Below, piece by piece: positions 17,829-25,939 of a DNA stretch of 38,367 nt. The DNA comes from CAYQQJ01 sp964419935 (GTDB lineage Bacteria > Pseudomonadota > Gammaproteobacteria > Pseudomonadales > Cellvibrionaceae), in NCBI GenBank assembly GCA_964419935.1, contig CAYQQJ010000032.1, positions 1 through 38,367 of the forward strand, given 5' to 3'. The notes beneath the pieces are model-generated. The model saw only the letters and a list, made by a program, of their open reading frames with translations. It was not told where the DNA came from and did no database searches. Both the position numbers and the translations under genes were made by a program. Each line of letters starts with the position of its first letter. Position 1 is the stretch's first letter.

Positions 17829-18408
17829 TTGATAAGGCAAATATTTCCAAATTGCGATAGTATTCAATCTCTTGATTGGCTGGATGATTCCACGCTCAAA
17901 TACGGCACAGTCACACGTTTCCTGCACTGGGCCATGGCCCTGTTGCTAACATGGCAGTTCAGCAGTGCGGCAGCCCGGGTTTTCATAGAAGATACCGCGC
18001 TGGAACAATTCCTGTGGTCAACCCACAAACCGCTGGGCGTGTTGCTTTTGCTGCTGGCGCTGATCCGGGTTGGCTGGTGGCTCTATAACCGCGCGAACCG
18101 CCCGCCAGCATTGAGTCTGATGGCTCGCCTGGGCCACCTGGGGCTATGCACTGATGGTCGTGATTCCCCTGCTGGCGCTGCTGCGCCAATACGGTTCCGG
18201 CCGTGCCTTTTCGCCTTTCGGCCTACCGTTGGTACCAGGCTTTGAGGGTGAAGGAATCGAGTGGCTGATGCTGCCCGCCAACCTGTTTCACGGCTGGTTC
18301 GGCTGGCTGTTGCTGGCAATGATCGTCGGGCACATTCTCATGGCCTTCTTCCACCGCCGCCGAGCGCAAGATGACGACGTCATCGCCCGAATCTGGGGTA
18401 AGCGGTGA
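17829..18408 (+). pseudogene. Frameshifted cytochrome b561
   Basis: Two overlapping frames together make one b561 protein. Frame 1 (17829-~18143) encodes STLKYGTVTRFLHWAMA, WSTHKPLGVLLL and ARLGHLG. After the run GGGG at 18140-18143 the homology continues in another frame as YALMVVIPLLALLRQYGSG, NLFHGWFGWLL and VGHILMAFFH, ending at 18408. The break equals a +1 or -2 change. All four expected heme histidines are present. The start is also doubtful: no in-frame ATG precedes the conserved part, only a TTG at 17829, and palindrome D ends 25 bp before it. A sequencing error could explain the frameshift but not the missing start, so decay after insertion of element D is favoured. Confidence 0.75.
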
Positions 18409-18429
18409 TTAACTATCCGTAAGCTTCAA

Positions 18430-18460
18430 GCGCCATCCGACATTACGTCGGAGATGGCGC
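18430..18460 (+). terminator. Hairpin after the b561 pseudogene
   Basis: GCGCCATC...GAC pairs with GTC...GATGGCGC with a 2-nt bulge and a 5-nt loop. It lacks a good T-tract, so it is only a candidate terminator. Confidence 0.45.
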
Positions 18461-18570
18461 GATCCGCGGCCATCCGCCAATAACCAACCACTCATCACCC
18501 TAGTTCCTACTGACACAGGCTGACAGGAGGGCTGTCATAGCATAACGGCATCACCAACAAGGAGATCGTT

Positions 18571-19020
18571 ATGACTATCCAATCAAGCTCCCAGCCTGCC
18601 ACCCAGGCCGCAAACCCATCCATTCTCAATCACGTCTCCCTGGGCACCAATCAGGTGCCCGCAGCCTGTGCATTTTACGATGCCGTACTGGCGACCATTG
18701 GCGCCCGGCGCGTGCTGGATTTTCCTGAAGCCGTGGCCTACGGCAAGCAGTTCCCCGAGTTCTGGATCTCCTCCACCCACAATGGCGAGCCCGCGACCGT
18801 CGGTAACGGGGCACATTTCGCATTCAATGCAGAGAATCAGGCCCAGGTGGATCTATTTTACCGTACCGCCCTTGACCAGGGTGCTACTTCTGAAGGTGAA
18901 CCGGGACCGCGCCCGGAATATACCGATGCCTATTACGGTTGCTTCCTGCGGGACCTTGATGGCAACAAGATCGAAGCCATTTTCTGGAACCCGGAGGCTT
19001 CACCAAACCATCCTCATTAA
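18571..19020 (+). CDS. VOC-family (glyoxalase-like) protein
   Basis: A 149-residue cytoplasmic protein of the vicinal-oxygen-chelate superfamily. It has the paired beta-alpha-beta-beta-beta layout: ILNHVSLGTNQVPAACAFYDAVL at the N-terminus and YYGCFLRDLDGNKIEAIFWN at the C-terminus. The His in NHVSLG and the Glu in KIEAIFW are the expected metal-side positions. This subgroup is commonly annotated as a lactoylglutathione lyase-like or bleomycin-resistance-like protein, and the actual reaction is unknown. AAGGAG lies 7 nt before the ATG. The YafY-type regulator follows 57 nt downstream, possibly in the same transcript. Confidence 0.85.
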   Translation: MTIQSSSQPATQAANPSILNHVSLGTNQVPAACAFYDAVLATIGARRVLDFPEAVAYGKQFPEFWISSTHNGEPATVGNGAHFAFNAENQAQVDLFYRTALDQGATSEGEPGPRPEYTDAYYGCFLRDLDGNKIEAIFWNPEASPNHPH

Positions 19021-19077
19021 CAGCACGTTCAGCTCGTAGCATCGGTTACACTTGCGGTTTTCAGTCAGTGAATTGCC

Positions 19078-19785
19078 ATGACCAAAGCTGAGAGACTATT
19101 GCAACTGCTAGCGATCCTGCGCGCACGACGCAACGTCGTGGTCGCCCAGGTGCTGGCCGACCGGTTGAATGTGTCCCTGCGCACCGTTTACCGCGATATC
19201 CAGTCCCTGATAGCCGCCGGCGTTCCCGTGGAAGGGGAGGCCGGCGTTGGCTACCGTTTGCGTGCGGGCTCCACCTTGCCGCCGATGATGTTCACCGAAG
19301 AAGAAATTGAAGCTTTGCTGCTTGGCGTGCGCATGGTTCAGGGCTGGGGCGATGACGGGCTGGTTGGATCGGCTGAAAGCGCGCTCAACAAAATTCGTTC
19401 AGTACTGCCAGATAAAATCGTGCATGACCAGAATCACCAGCTTGCCACCTTGCTGGTGCCGGACATGCATCGCTCCAGAAGCACCCGCTATGGTGCGGTG
19501 ATTCGGCAGGCCATCAAGGACCAACGCGTTCTTCAATTGGACTATACCGCCGAAGACGGCAATCAGACCCAGCGTAAAGTCAATGCTTTGGGTCTCGCCT
19601 ATTGGGGGGCCGCCTGGACCCTTGTTGCCTGGTGCCAGCTGCGCGACTCACACCGGCTCTTTCGCCTCGACCGAATTCTCGCTATTGAACATCTTGACGA
19701 GGAATTCACCATTGCGCCCCATCAGACGCTTTCTGCGTACATTCAGCAATATGAGCCGGAGTTCTCGGGAAAGGCGTTTGATTAG
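19078..19785 (+). CDS. YafY-family HTH/WYL transcriptional regulator
   Basis: A 235-residue regulator. The N-terminus is an HTH_11 winged helix (RLLQLLAILRARRN, then LADRLNVSLRTVYRDIQSL, with VGYRLRAG as the wing). A middle region carries MMFTEEEIEALLLG. A WYL-type ligand-sensing domain spans roughly residues 130-220 (YWGAAWTLVAWCQLRDSHRLFRLDRI). WYL domains generally sense small molecules or nucleic-acid ligands. It probably controls the adjacent VOC gene or itself, which is inference from position only. Confidence 0.9.
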   Translation: MTKAERLLQLLAILRARRNVVVAQVLADRLNVSLRTVYRDIQSLIAAGVPVEGEAGVGYRLRAGSTLPPMMFTEEEIEALLLGVRMVQGWGDDGLVGSAESALNKIRSVLPDKIVHDQNHQLATLLVPDMHRSRSTRYGAVIRQAIKDQRVLQLDYTAEDGNQTQRKVNALGLAYWGAAWTLVAWCQLRDSHRLFRLDRILAIEHLDEEFTIAPHQTLSAYIQQYEPEFSGKAFD

Positions 19786-19872
19786 ACTGATGGCCAAGCT
19801 TGATTTTGTAGTCGAAAAAGCGCAAATAAACGTACGCGTCAGCACGACTTTTTGGCGCGTTTTTGCCAGAAT

Positions 19873-19903
19873 AACCAATGCCCCACCCCAATTCCCATTG
19901 GTT
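19873..19903 (+). terminator. Weak hairpin between YafY and DUF2157 genes
   Basis: AACCAATG and CATTGGTT form an 8-bp stem around a 15-nt loop, about 90 nt past the YafY stop codon. A loosely T-rich stretch follows. It may be a terminator or a regulator half-site pair. Confidence 0.35.
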
Positions 19904-20003
19904 GCAATTATTTTGCGTGGGTATAAACGATATGTAAACTGCTTGCGATGATCATGCACATGCATTTACTGGATTTACTCAAACAATAACAATAAGGATA
20001 GTT

Positions 20004-21302
20004 ATGAACAAAAACCCAAGATGGCTACTCGGCGAAATTGAGCTGTGGCGCAACGAGGGCATAGTCTCCGTTGAGCAGGCGCAACTATTGAGGGACCGCT
20101 ATGCCCAGCCGCCGGCAGGGAGTTGGGGGAAAGTAATCTTTTCCGCATTGGGCGCAATTATTTTTGGCCTGGGTATTGTTTTACTGTTGGCCTACAACTG
20201 GGAAGGAATGCATCGCCTCACCAAGCTCGCATTTATTCTTGGCGCAGTGGTACTCGCTCACGGCTTGGGAATTTGGCTGCGCACACCGGGCTCCGCCCAC
20301 CCGAAAATAGGCGAAAGCCTTCATCTATTGGGTACCATGCTTTTTGGTGCCGGCATCTGGCTGATTGCGCAGATTTATCATATTGATGAACACTACCCCA
20401 ACGCGTTTCTGGTATGGAGCCTCGGTGCGCTATTGCTCGGTTGGGTCATTCCTTCCATGGCTCATACGCTACTGGCCATGGCGCTGCTGGCCGTTTGGCA
20501 TTCATTTGAAGTATTTCAATTCCACTATGCCAACCACTGGGCGATTTGGCTGATCGCTTTGGGCATTCTGCCTCAGGCCTGGTTGCGACGCTCCTCCACA
20601 ACATTATTATTTTCATCAGCGCTGCTGGCTTTTACCTACGCAACCGCCGTACTGGGGTTGGATACCGGAACCGGTGACTGGGTATTGGCTGTGCTGCTCG
20701 CCATTGCCGCCAGCTGCATCATTGCTTCGCGCATTGCTGTGGGCAGTTCATTTCCCGGTGCCATGAGTCCATTGCGGATCGTGGGCTTTTTACTTTACGC
20801 AGCCCTGTTGTTCCTGTTGAGCTTTGACGATTTTGCTGGTGATGTTTATGAGCCACAAATGCAGCTGAGCCTGCTGGAGTGGATCTATTTCCTGCTGCCC
20901 ATCGTTGTGGTCGCCACTGCACTGGCAGTATTGGTGTTGCGTTATCCTCAAGCCATTGCTAACAAGCTTGACCGCCTGGAACTGGGCATGGTGCTCTGTG
21001 TGCTGATTGTCGCGCTGTTGCTGAGCTTCGGTATTCTGGTTTCGCCACAGGTAAGCTGGCTGTTTTTCAGCCTGCTGTTTCTGGTTCACAGCCTGCTGTT
21101 GATCTGGCGCGGCACCCAGCAACTGCGCTGGCAATCCGCCGCTTTGGGCAGCGTCATGCTGTCCGCGTTTGTTTTTGCCCGTTTCCTGGACCTGTTCCAG
21201 AGTTTGTTGATGCGATCATTGGCGTTTTTGATATTGGGCGCGGCACTGTTCGCAGTCGGCTTTTATTATTCGAGTCAGAAACAACGCCAGGGAGGCCACT
21301 GA
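20004..21302 (+). CDS. DUF2157 multi-pass membrane protein
   Basis: A 432-residue inner membrane protein. A short cytoplasmic helical segment (LGEIELWRNEGIVSVEQAQLL) is followed by about twelve hydrophobic segments, the DUF2157 arrangement with the motif LLAYNWEGM near residue 65. Its function is unknown. The downstream GDYXXLXY protein starts 2 nt after its stop codon; the two commonly occur as a pair and probably form one envelope unit. AAGGATAG lies upstream of the ATG. Confidence 0.85.
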   Translation: MNKNPRWLLGEIELWRNEGIVSVEQAQLLRDRYAQPPAGSWGKVIFSALGAIIFGLGIVLLLAYNWEGMHRLTKLAFILGAVVLAHGLGIWLRTPGSAHPKIGESLHLLGTMLFGAGIWLIAQIYHIDEHYPNAFLVWSLGALLLGWVIPSMAHTLLAMALLAVWHSFEVFQFHYANHWAIWLIALGILPQAWLRRSSTTLLFSSALLAFTYATAVLGLDTGTGDWVLAVLLAIAASCIIASRIAVGSSFPGAMSPLRIVGFLLYAALLFLLSFDDFAGDVYEPQMQLSLLEWIYFLLPIVVVATALAVLVLRYPQAIANKLDRLELGMVLCVLIVALLLSFGILVSPQVSWLFFSLLFLVHSLLLIWRGTQQLRWQSAALGSVMLSAFVFARFLDLFQSLLMRSLAFLILGAALFAVGFYYSSQKQRQGGH

Positions 21303-21303
21303 G

Positions 21304-22356
21304 ATGAAGAATCTGCTAACAGGCAAATTTACCTCCAACACTAAACGCACACTGGTGATTGTCGCCGTTGTGCTGCAAGTGCTGGTACTGGTGGGCATGG
21401 CTGCACAACGCGAAGCCATTCGCGCCTTCGGCCAGACTGTTTATTTGCGCTCCGCGCCTATTGACCCGCGGGATCCTTTCCGCGGTGATTTTGTGCGTTT
21501 GGATTACTTAATGTCGGTGGTTAACAAAGCGCAGATGCGCGATATTCCAGAGGAGTATCTCAGCAAAAAAGGCCGCGTGGTCTACGCGGTGCTGAAAGAG
21601 GAGGGCAATGGCCTTTTTTCCCTGGATTACCTCACGGCGGAACAACCGGAGCAGGGCGTTTTCATCAAAGGCCGCACGAACAATCATCGCTACTCTTCAA
21701 CCGATCAATTGCGGGTGAAATATGGCATTGAGCAATATTTTGTTCAGCAGGGTAAAGGGCTGGATATGGAGGAAAAGCTCGGTAGCCGAACAACACTGCA
21801 AGTTCCCATTGAAATGCAAGTTGCTCTCGGTAGTGATGGCACTGCGGTGATTGTCGGCCACCGCTGGAGTCAGCTGGGTGTGCAACTCGAAGTAACCAAC
21901 GCGGCGGAAATGCGCAATCCCGCCGAACCTGATGACGCAACTACCCGCCGCAGCCCAGCGTTAAAAGTCACCGTGAAAAATGTTTCAGACCAACCGCTCG
22001 CACTGGCAAACCCCGGCGACAATTGCGCGTTTGAATTAATTCCGACGAATCACCACGGTGAGCAAGTAACCCCGGCCAGCACGGCATGCGCGCAGGTAAC
22101 AGTCCGCGCGGAGGAAGTCATCACCCTGAGCCCGGAAGAGAGCTACAGTGTTGATATCGATCTCGCGGACCCGCGTTGGCACCTGCGCGTTAATGACGAG
22201 GTGCATGAGGTGGGTGGCCTGCCAGTCTTTCGTCAATTCCGTCTGGTGTACCATTCCCCGACCCGGCAGGAAGCTGAGCAATTGGGGGTGGCCAATACCC
22301 TGTGGATTGGCTCTTTGCCGACGCAGGCGTTCAGTAATCGGGGCAGGATTGATTAG
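21304..22356 (+). CDS. GDYXXLXY-domain membrane-anchored protein
   Basis: A 350-residue protein with one N-terminal membrane anchor (TLVIVAVVLQVLVLVGMA). The GDYxxLxY motif appears as GDFVRLDY near residue 60, after RSAPIDPRDPFR. Family members are usually about 180-200 residues; this one continues with an extra, probably beta-rich, C-terminal domain of about 150 residues (LKVTVKNVSDQPLAL onward) containing two cysteines. The start follows the DUF2157 stop by one base, showing an operon. Function is unknown. Confidence 0.8.
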   Translation: MKNLLTGKFTSNTKRTLVIVAVVLQVLVLVGMAAQREAIRAFGQTVYLRSAPIDPRDPFRGDFVRLDYLMSVVNKAQMRDIPEEYLSKKGRVVYAVLKEEGNGLFSLDYLTAEQPEQGVFIKGRTNNHRYSSTDQLRVKYGIEQYFVQQGKGLDMEEKLGSRTTLQVPIEMQVALGSDGTAVIVGHRWSQLGVQLEVTNAAEMRNPAEPDDATTRRSPALKVTVKNVSDQPLALANPGDNCAFELIPTNHHGEQVTPASTACAQVTVRAEEVITLSPEESYSVDIDLADPRWHLRVNDEVHEVGGLPVFRQFRLVYHSPTRQEAEQLGVANTLWIGSLPTQAFSNRGRID

Positions 22357-22369
22357 CTTACGTCGTAGA

Positions 22370-22389
22370 AAGAACAACACTTTGTTCTT
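22370..22389 (+). terminator. Short hairpin after the GDYXXLXY gene
   Basis: AAGAACAA and TTGTTCTT form a perfect 8-bp stem with a 4-nt loop, 14 nt past the stop codon. The stem is AT-rich and its own 3' arm supplies the T-rich part. A modest terminator candidate. Confidence 0.45.
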
Positions 22390-22474
22390 GAACTGTGTGC
22401 GTGTGATACTCGTAAACCTTGATGCAGGCATGCGAGCACTACGCACTGCACACGGCGAAGGGAGCGGCCAGAAG

Positions 22475-23068
22475 CTATTGCGGTTCGTTCCCCGGTTTCC
22501 ATTTTATATTACAGCCCATGGACGGGTATTGCTCCGTGGGAACAACGCTGTCGGACAGAATTAAATCCAAAGCCTGCCGCAAACTTTTTCCAGTCGCTTT
22601 GTTGTCGGATTCATAGTGACCGGACGCGATGCGTGTGGGTCGGGTATCGTCAAACTGTCCGCGATATACCAGCTTGTGGTTATCATCAAACACATAAATA
22701 TCCGGAGTGCACGCCGCGCTATAGGCTTGAGCGACCGCCTGGGTTTCATCAAACAGGTACGGAAATGGATAGCCGCGTTTTATCTTTTCCTCACCCATTT
22801 TATCCAGGCTATCAGCCGGATAAGCCTCAGCGTCATTGCTGTTGATACCTACAAACGCGACCTTCTTACTCATGTACTCCTGTGCCAGCTGCGCGAGCGT
22901 AGACGCAATGTGAACGACATAGGGGCAATGGTTGCACATAAATATCACCACCAATGCCTTGGAGCCGTTGAAGTCGCTCAACTGCACCTTGGTGCCCTCA
23001 GTAGAGGGTAAGTTAAAATCCGGCGCCATATGGCCAAGATCAAGCATCGTCGATTGTGTGAGAGACAT
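22475..23068 (-). CDS. Thioredoxin-like redoxin (AhpC/TSA-type)
   Basis: A 197-residue thioredoxin-fold protein. It has the active-site motif CNHC (Cys45 and Cys48) in VVIFMCNHCPYV, and later CTPDIYVFD with the cis-Pro region and YRGQFDD. This matches the thioredoxin-family proteins that carry CNHCP instead of the classical CGPC. No signal peptide is visible, so it is cytoplasmic. The start at 23068 has AGGAG 7 nt upstream; the longer frame adds 26 unconserved residues. It likely reduces disulfides or peroxides; the partner is unknown. Confidence 0.85.
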   Translation of the reverse strand: MSLTQSTMLDLGHMAPDFNLPSTEGTKVQLSDFNGSKALVVIFMCNHCPYVVHIASTLAQLAQEYMSKKVAFVGINSNDAEAYPADSLDKMGEEKIKRGYPFPYLFDETQAVAQAYSAACTPDIYVFDDNHKLVYRGQFDDTRPTRIASGHYESDNKATGKSLRQALDLILSDSVVPTEQYPSMGCNIKWKPGNEPQ

Positions 23069-23192
23069 AGTGGCTCCTGATGTGTGCGAATGATAGGTCG
23101 GGTCTGGTTGTAAGGATACCTCAGAGGCCTTTCGGATGTCGCGCAAGATGCTGTAATCGGCGCGGCCCCGTCATTCGTCGCTAACAGAGGAG

Positions 23193-23234
23193 GCTCTTTG
23201 AAGCCGAGCGTTAAAACGCCCGGCTTCAAAGAGC
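23193..23234. terminator. Strong hairpin between lipoprotein and redoxin genes
   Basis: GCTCTTTGAAGCCG and CGGCTTCAAAGAGC are exact complements, and the inner GCGTT/ACGC extends the stem. It lies 4 nt after the stop codon of the lipoprotein gene (minus strand), so it most likely ends that transcript. Confidence 0.7.
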
Positions 23235-23238
23235 GAGC

Positions 23239-23676
23239 TTAGTCTTCGCCCATTCGCTCCCGAGCTTCCATCACGTCATTGAATGCGTCGAAGGCGTCCT
23301 CACGATCGTCAAACTCGAATATCTGATGGATTTCGCAGTCATCGTCATCAAGGCCTAGGTCATCTCCGCCCTCGCCGCAGATTCTGTCGAAATCATCGCC
23401 GAAGTCATTGCCGAGATCGCGGTCGACAGATATCGTCAGATTATCGTCGCAACCGGGCGATACTGTGGCGAGGTAATAGTCTCGCTCCCCATCAATGCTG
23501 ATGACGTTGTTTTCCAGCACGCCGTAGCCCTCGATATCGGATTTGTCCACGCAGGCTCGTCCGTCTTGCTCAGTGGCGTCGCGCAGCAGCTCCGACATGC
23601 TCGGTAGTGTCGTCGTGGCACAACCGGACAGGACAGCTACCAAGGCTGTCATGCCCAGAATGGTTAATCGTCTCAT
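23239..23676 (-). CDS. Acidic lipoprotein, DUF6491-like
   Basis: A 145-residue lipoprotein with signal peptide and lipobox LSGC (Cys19). The middle resembles DUF6491-type proteins (IEGYGVLENNVISIDGERDYYLATVSPGC). The C-terminal half is strikingly acidic, rich in Asp (DLGLDDDDCE). Three further cysteines could form disulfides. Its function is unknown and the family call is by pattern only. A strong hairpin follows the stop codon. Confidence 0.75.
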   Translation of the reverse strand: MRRLTILGMTALVAVLSGCATTTLPSMSELLRDATEQDGRACVDKSDIEGYGVLENNVISIDGERDYYLATVSPGCDDNLTISVDRDLGNDFGDDFDRICGEGGDDLGLDDDDCEIHQIFEFDDREDAFDAFNDVMEARERMGED

Positions 23677-23949
23677 GCTGTACCCTCCAAAGTGGTTAGA
23701 TCGTACAGGCGCAGCTTGTTGCTTCTAACGTGCGCCGGTCAGCATCCGGAACTGCAGTGTCCAGCGTGGGCTCTTCCGGTGTTATCTTTCGGCGGGAATG
23801 GCGCGAAATAGTTCCGTAAGTGGATGGGCTAACGAGGTGACCGCGGGCCAAGCGAGAGGGCTCCCTCGGATGTTTCACTGTGGATAGGTCCGAGTTCAGA
23901 CTCAAGATCGACCATAGCGCAGAATGCGCTCTAACAACCCAGTCCAACA

Positions 23950-24432
23950 CTACTGCTGATCACACTTAATTTGTGAGTCAGTAAACACAATCGTTCGAGC
24001 AAAGAGCCAGCGGTGCGACAGCACTTCGCACTTTTCATAACCACGCGCGACCAAGTAGCGTTCCAATGAGTAATGAAGTCCATGGGGGAGTGTAAACACG
24101 AGTGCCATTCCTGCCACAATTACACCGACCGTCAGTTTTTGTTTTGACTTTGATAGGGGCTTTTGCAACACCTGCGTGGGTATTATGTCACCGAACAGCA
24201 ACGCGCCGAGTGCAATGGATACACCTAAGCCGTAGAACGCGCCCTTGTTAATCGCGACTACGGCTGCCTCACCCGAGATATCGCTCACAAGGGTGCTGGA
24301 GTAATAAACGAACAGGCCGGCGCCCAGGCACACCCAAAAAAGGAAAAAAAGTATGCGCCATGAGTGACTGATAAAGCATTTCATAACGATGGAACGCATC
24401 TTAGCGGGGCCTGTAGCGAGAGAGTTGCTCAA
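23950..24432 (-). CDS. Small multi-pass membrane protein (possible immunity-type)
   Basis: Up to 160 residues; internal ATG codons (MRSIVMK, MKCF) are alternative starts. Three to four hydrophobic segments are visible (ILFFLFWVCLGAGLFVYY; ALGALLFGDIIP; LTVGVIVAGMALVF). The C-terminal tail is soluble and contains YLVARGYEKCE and a late Cys. The ending recalls DUF1240-type inner membrane proteins, but I am not certain. It is the last gene of a three-gene minus-strand unit behind the lipoprotein (21-nt gap) and the amidase-like protein. A role in protecting the producing cell is inference. Confidence 0.65.
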   Translation of the reverse strand: MSNSLATGPAKMRSIVMKCFISHSWRILFFLFWVCLGAGLFVYYSSTLVSDISGEAAVVAINKGAFYGLGVSIALGALLFGDIIPTQVLQKPLSKSKQKLTVGVIVAGMALVFTLPHGLHYSLERYLVARGYEKCEVLSHRWLFARTIVFTDSQIKCDQQ

Positions 24433-24453
24433 GCTGTGCTTGCAGCCTGCGGG

Positions 24454-24882
24454 CTAGAAACATCTCACTGAGCCACGCACTAAGTTGTGATCTTCCAGTT
24501 CGGCCGAGAACGCGATCATGCTGCTCGAGATGAATTGACCCTGTGGGTTCGCTTCATGTACTTCTACCTTGCAATCCCACACATCGATAAGGCTGCCAGC
24601 GTCGTCTTCAAACTTTGTTTTATCGCAAGAAGAGCTCATTGTTACCTTGTTGGCAGTCTCATGGGATACAGACAGTACGGTGGCAAGATGTTCGCCGAGC
24701 GTAATGTGCATCTTTTTTCTAGTAGCTGAAGAGATATCACACAGGGGCTCCGTGGAAAGAGACAATTCGGCGTTTTTTAACAAGATGTCAAACACGTCTT
24801 CGCCGGTTGGTTTTCTATTATCGCTAAAAGCGGTTGAAGAACAGCCGGACAGCGCCAATAGCGCTAGCAGGAATAGCTTCAT
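24454..24882 (-). CDS. Lipoprotein, candidate periplasmic immunity protein
   Basis: A 142-residue lipoprotein with signal peptide and lipobox LSGC (Cys14). The mature part has four cysteines (LCDIS, SSSCDK, VWDCKV, SVRCF), enough for two disulfides. No family is recognised. Its ATG overlaps the stop codon of the upstream amidase-like gene (ATGA), so the two products are translationally coupled. A periplasmic, disulfide-bonded small partner coupled to a peptidoglycan-hydrolase-like protein is the usual layout of amidase effector-immunity pairs. The assignment rests on that context. Confidence 0.7.
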   Translation of the reverse strand: MKLFLLALLALSGCSSTAFSDNRKPTGEDVFDILLKNAELSLSTEPLCDISSATRKKMHITLGEHLATVLSVSHETANKVTMSSSCDKTKFEDDAGSLIDVWDCKVEVHEANPQGQFISSSMIAFSAELEDHNLVRGSVRCF

Positions 24883-25385
24883 AGGAATTTTCCGTAATAA
24901 AATTCAACCGTCGTTCCGTTTGTTTTATACGCCGCGGAGAACTTGTTTTGGAAATTTGCCAAGGTATCAGTAACAACAGCCTTTCCTGTGTTGCTATAGT
25001 TCCAAACATTCCCCTGATAGAGATTGCCGATATGCTTTCGCGGGTGGTTTCCCATAACAAGGCGGTTCGCTAAATTTGTTACGTTAGATGCCAAAGTAAC
25101 GAATACCAAACACTCAGTAATCGAGGCCGGTTTGTCCGCTAAACGCCCCACTTCTCTTGAGTTTTTAAACAAATCATCAACTCTAATTGTCGCGCCTTTC
25201 TCTTGTTTTTGCTTATCAACCCACGTGAAATTTTTGCATGTAGGGCCCGGAAGCTCATACCCCATGACGTGAGAGACGAAATGCGCACAATGATTCTGTC
25301 CATTATTGGTTCCCAAGCTAAATGGACAAAGGTGACTAATATGCTTGCCGCGATAGCTGCTGATGTTGGAAGAGACTTTAGACAT
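24879..25385 (-). CDS. NlpC/P60-like cysteine amidase, candidate interbacterial effector
   Basis: A 168-residue protein with no signal peptide. The catalytic-type Cys33 lies in NGQNHCAHFVSHVMGYEL. The candidate His118 lies in HPRKHIGNLYQGNVWNYSN, followed by a closing EFYYGKFL. This Cys...His order and the residues around them fit the NlpC/P60/CHAP-like amidase fold, though I cannot name the exact family. The start MSKVSS at 25385 has AGGA 10 nt upstream; the longer frame adds 22 residues without support. The gene overlaps the lipoprotein gene by 4 nt. A peptidoglycan hydrolase lacking its own export signal but paired with a periplasmic lipoprotein suggests delivery by a contact-dependent system such as T6SS. 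No secretion genes lie in the window. Confidence 0.7.
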   Translation of the reverse strand: MSKVSSNISSYRGKHISHLCPFSLGTNNGQNHCAHFVSHVMGYELPGPTCKNFTWVDKQKQEKGATIRVDDLFKNSREVGRLADKPASITECLVFVTLASNVTNLANRLVMGNHPRKHIGNLYQGNVWNYSNTGKAVVTDTLANFQNKFSAAYKTNGTTVEFYYGKFL

Positions 25386-25482
25386 GATTTCTATCCTTAT
25401 TAGAGTTATTCCTACCCCGGGAATGTTAAGTGGGGGTTGTGAGTTTACCATGCTCCGGTTGTTACACTACCGTTGATGCCGT

Positions 25483-25821
25483 CTATACCTGTCGACGGGG
25501 CCGATTCCTGCACAGCAAAAGACCTCCCAAGCGCGTCTTGCTGCCCGGTTCATCGACAATGGCTTGGTAATAGACTTTCGCCTGCGCGCAGTTAAAGCTC
25601 CATTGGCTCGCTCGTGCTTTGGCAGTAGCCACGTTGCCAAACGCCGCAGCCTCGGCCCATGCCTGCTCTTCCTCGTAAAGCTCCAGCTGAATTTGCCGCA
25701 AATGCCGCAGCATTTCGCGATGGTGTTCTCGCTCAGCCCAATCCACGAGGGGGCTCAGCGGGTAATTGGGCCAAGGGTTTTCTGTGCAAATTTTGGCTTT
25801 GATGTCTTCCATTGATGGCAT
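25483..25821 (-). CDS. Hypothetical protein
   Basis: 112 residues from MPSMEDIKAKI; AAGGAG lies 6 nt before this ATG, which decides the start over the longer frame. It is largely helical, with a charged segment (WAEREHHREMLRHLRQIQLELYEEEQAW) that may form a coiled coil, and Arg-rich at the end. I do not recognise it. It is divergent from the XRE regulator across a palindrome, which suggests control by that regulator. Confidence 0.6.
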   Translation of the reverse strand: MPSMEDIKAKICTENPWPNYPLSPLVDWAEREHHREMLRHLRQIQLELYEEEQAWAEAAAFGNVATAKARASQWSFNCAQAKVYYQAIVDEPGSKTRLGGLLLCRNRPRRQV

Positions 25822-25858
25822 GGGGGCTCCTTTCGGTTCGCAAACCCCTCTATAATAA

Positions 25859-25890
25859 CAGACTATTCGATACATGTAATGAGTAGTCTG
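25859..25890. promoter_or_regulatory. Palindromic operator candidate between hypothetical and XRE genes
   Basis: CAGACTA (25859-25865) and TAGTCTG (25884-25890) are exact inverted half-sites 18 bp apart. A further TAGTC lies about 10 bp downstream. TATAAT-like sequence at 25850-25856 overlaps the left edge and could serve the minus-strand gene. The position in the divergent promoter region suits binding by the adjacent XRE protein. Confidence 0.5.
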
Positions 25891-25939
25891 TAGATTAGTA
25901 GTCATCCTCCTATTGAAATAGCAGCAACTTTTCTAAAGG

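Noticed and set aside
23677..23949. Small minus-strand frame between lipoprotein and membrane protein genes
   Set aside because: Composition is not protein-like and there is no ribosome site; treated as intergenic.
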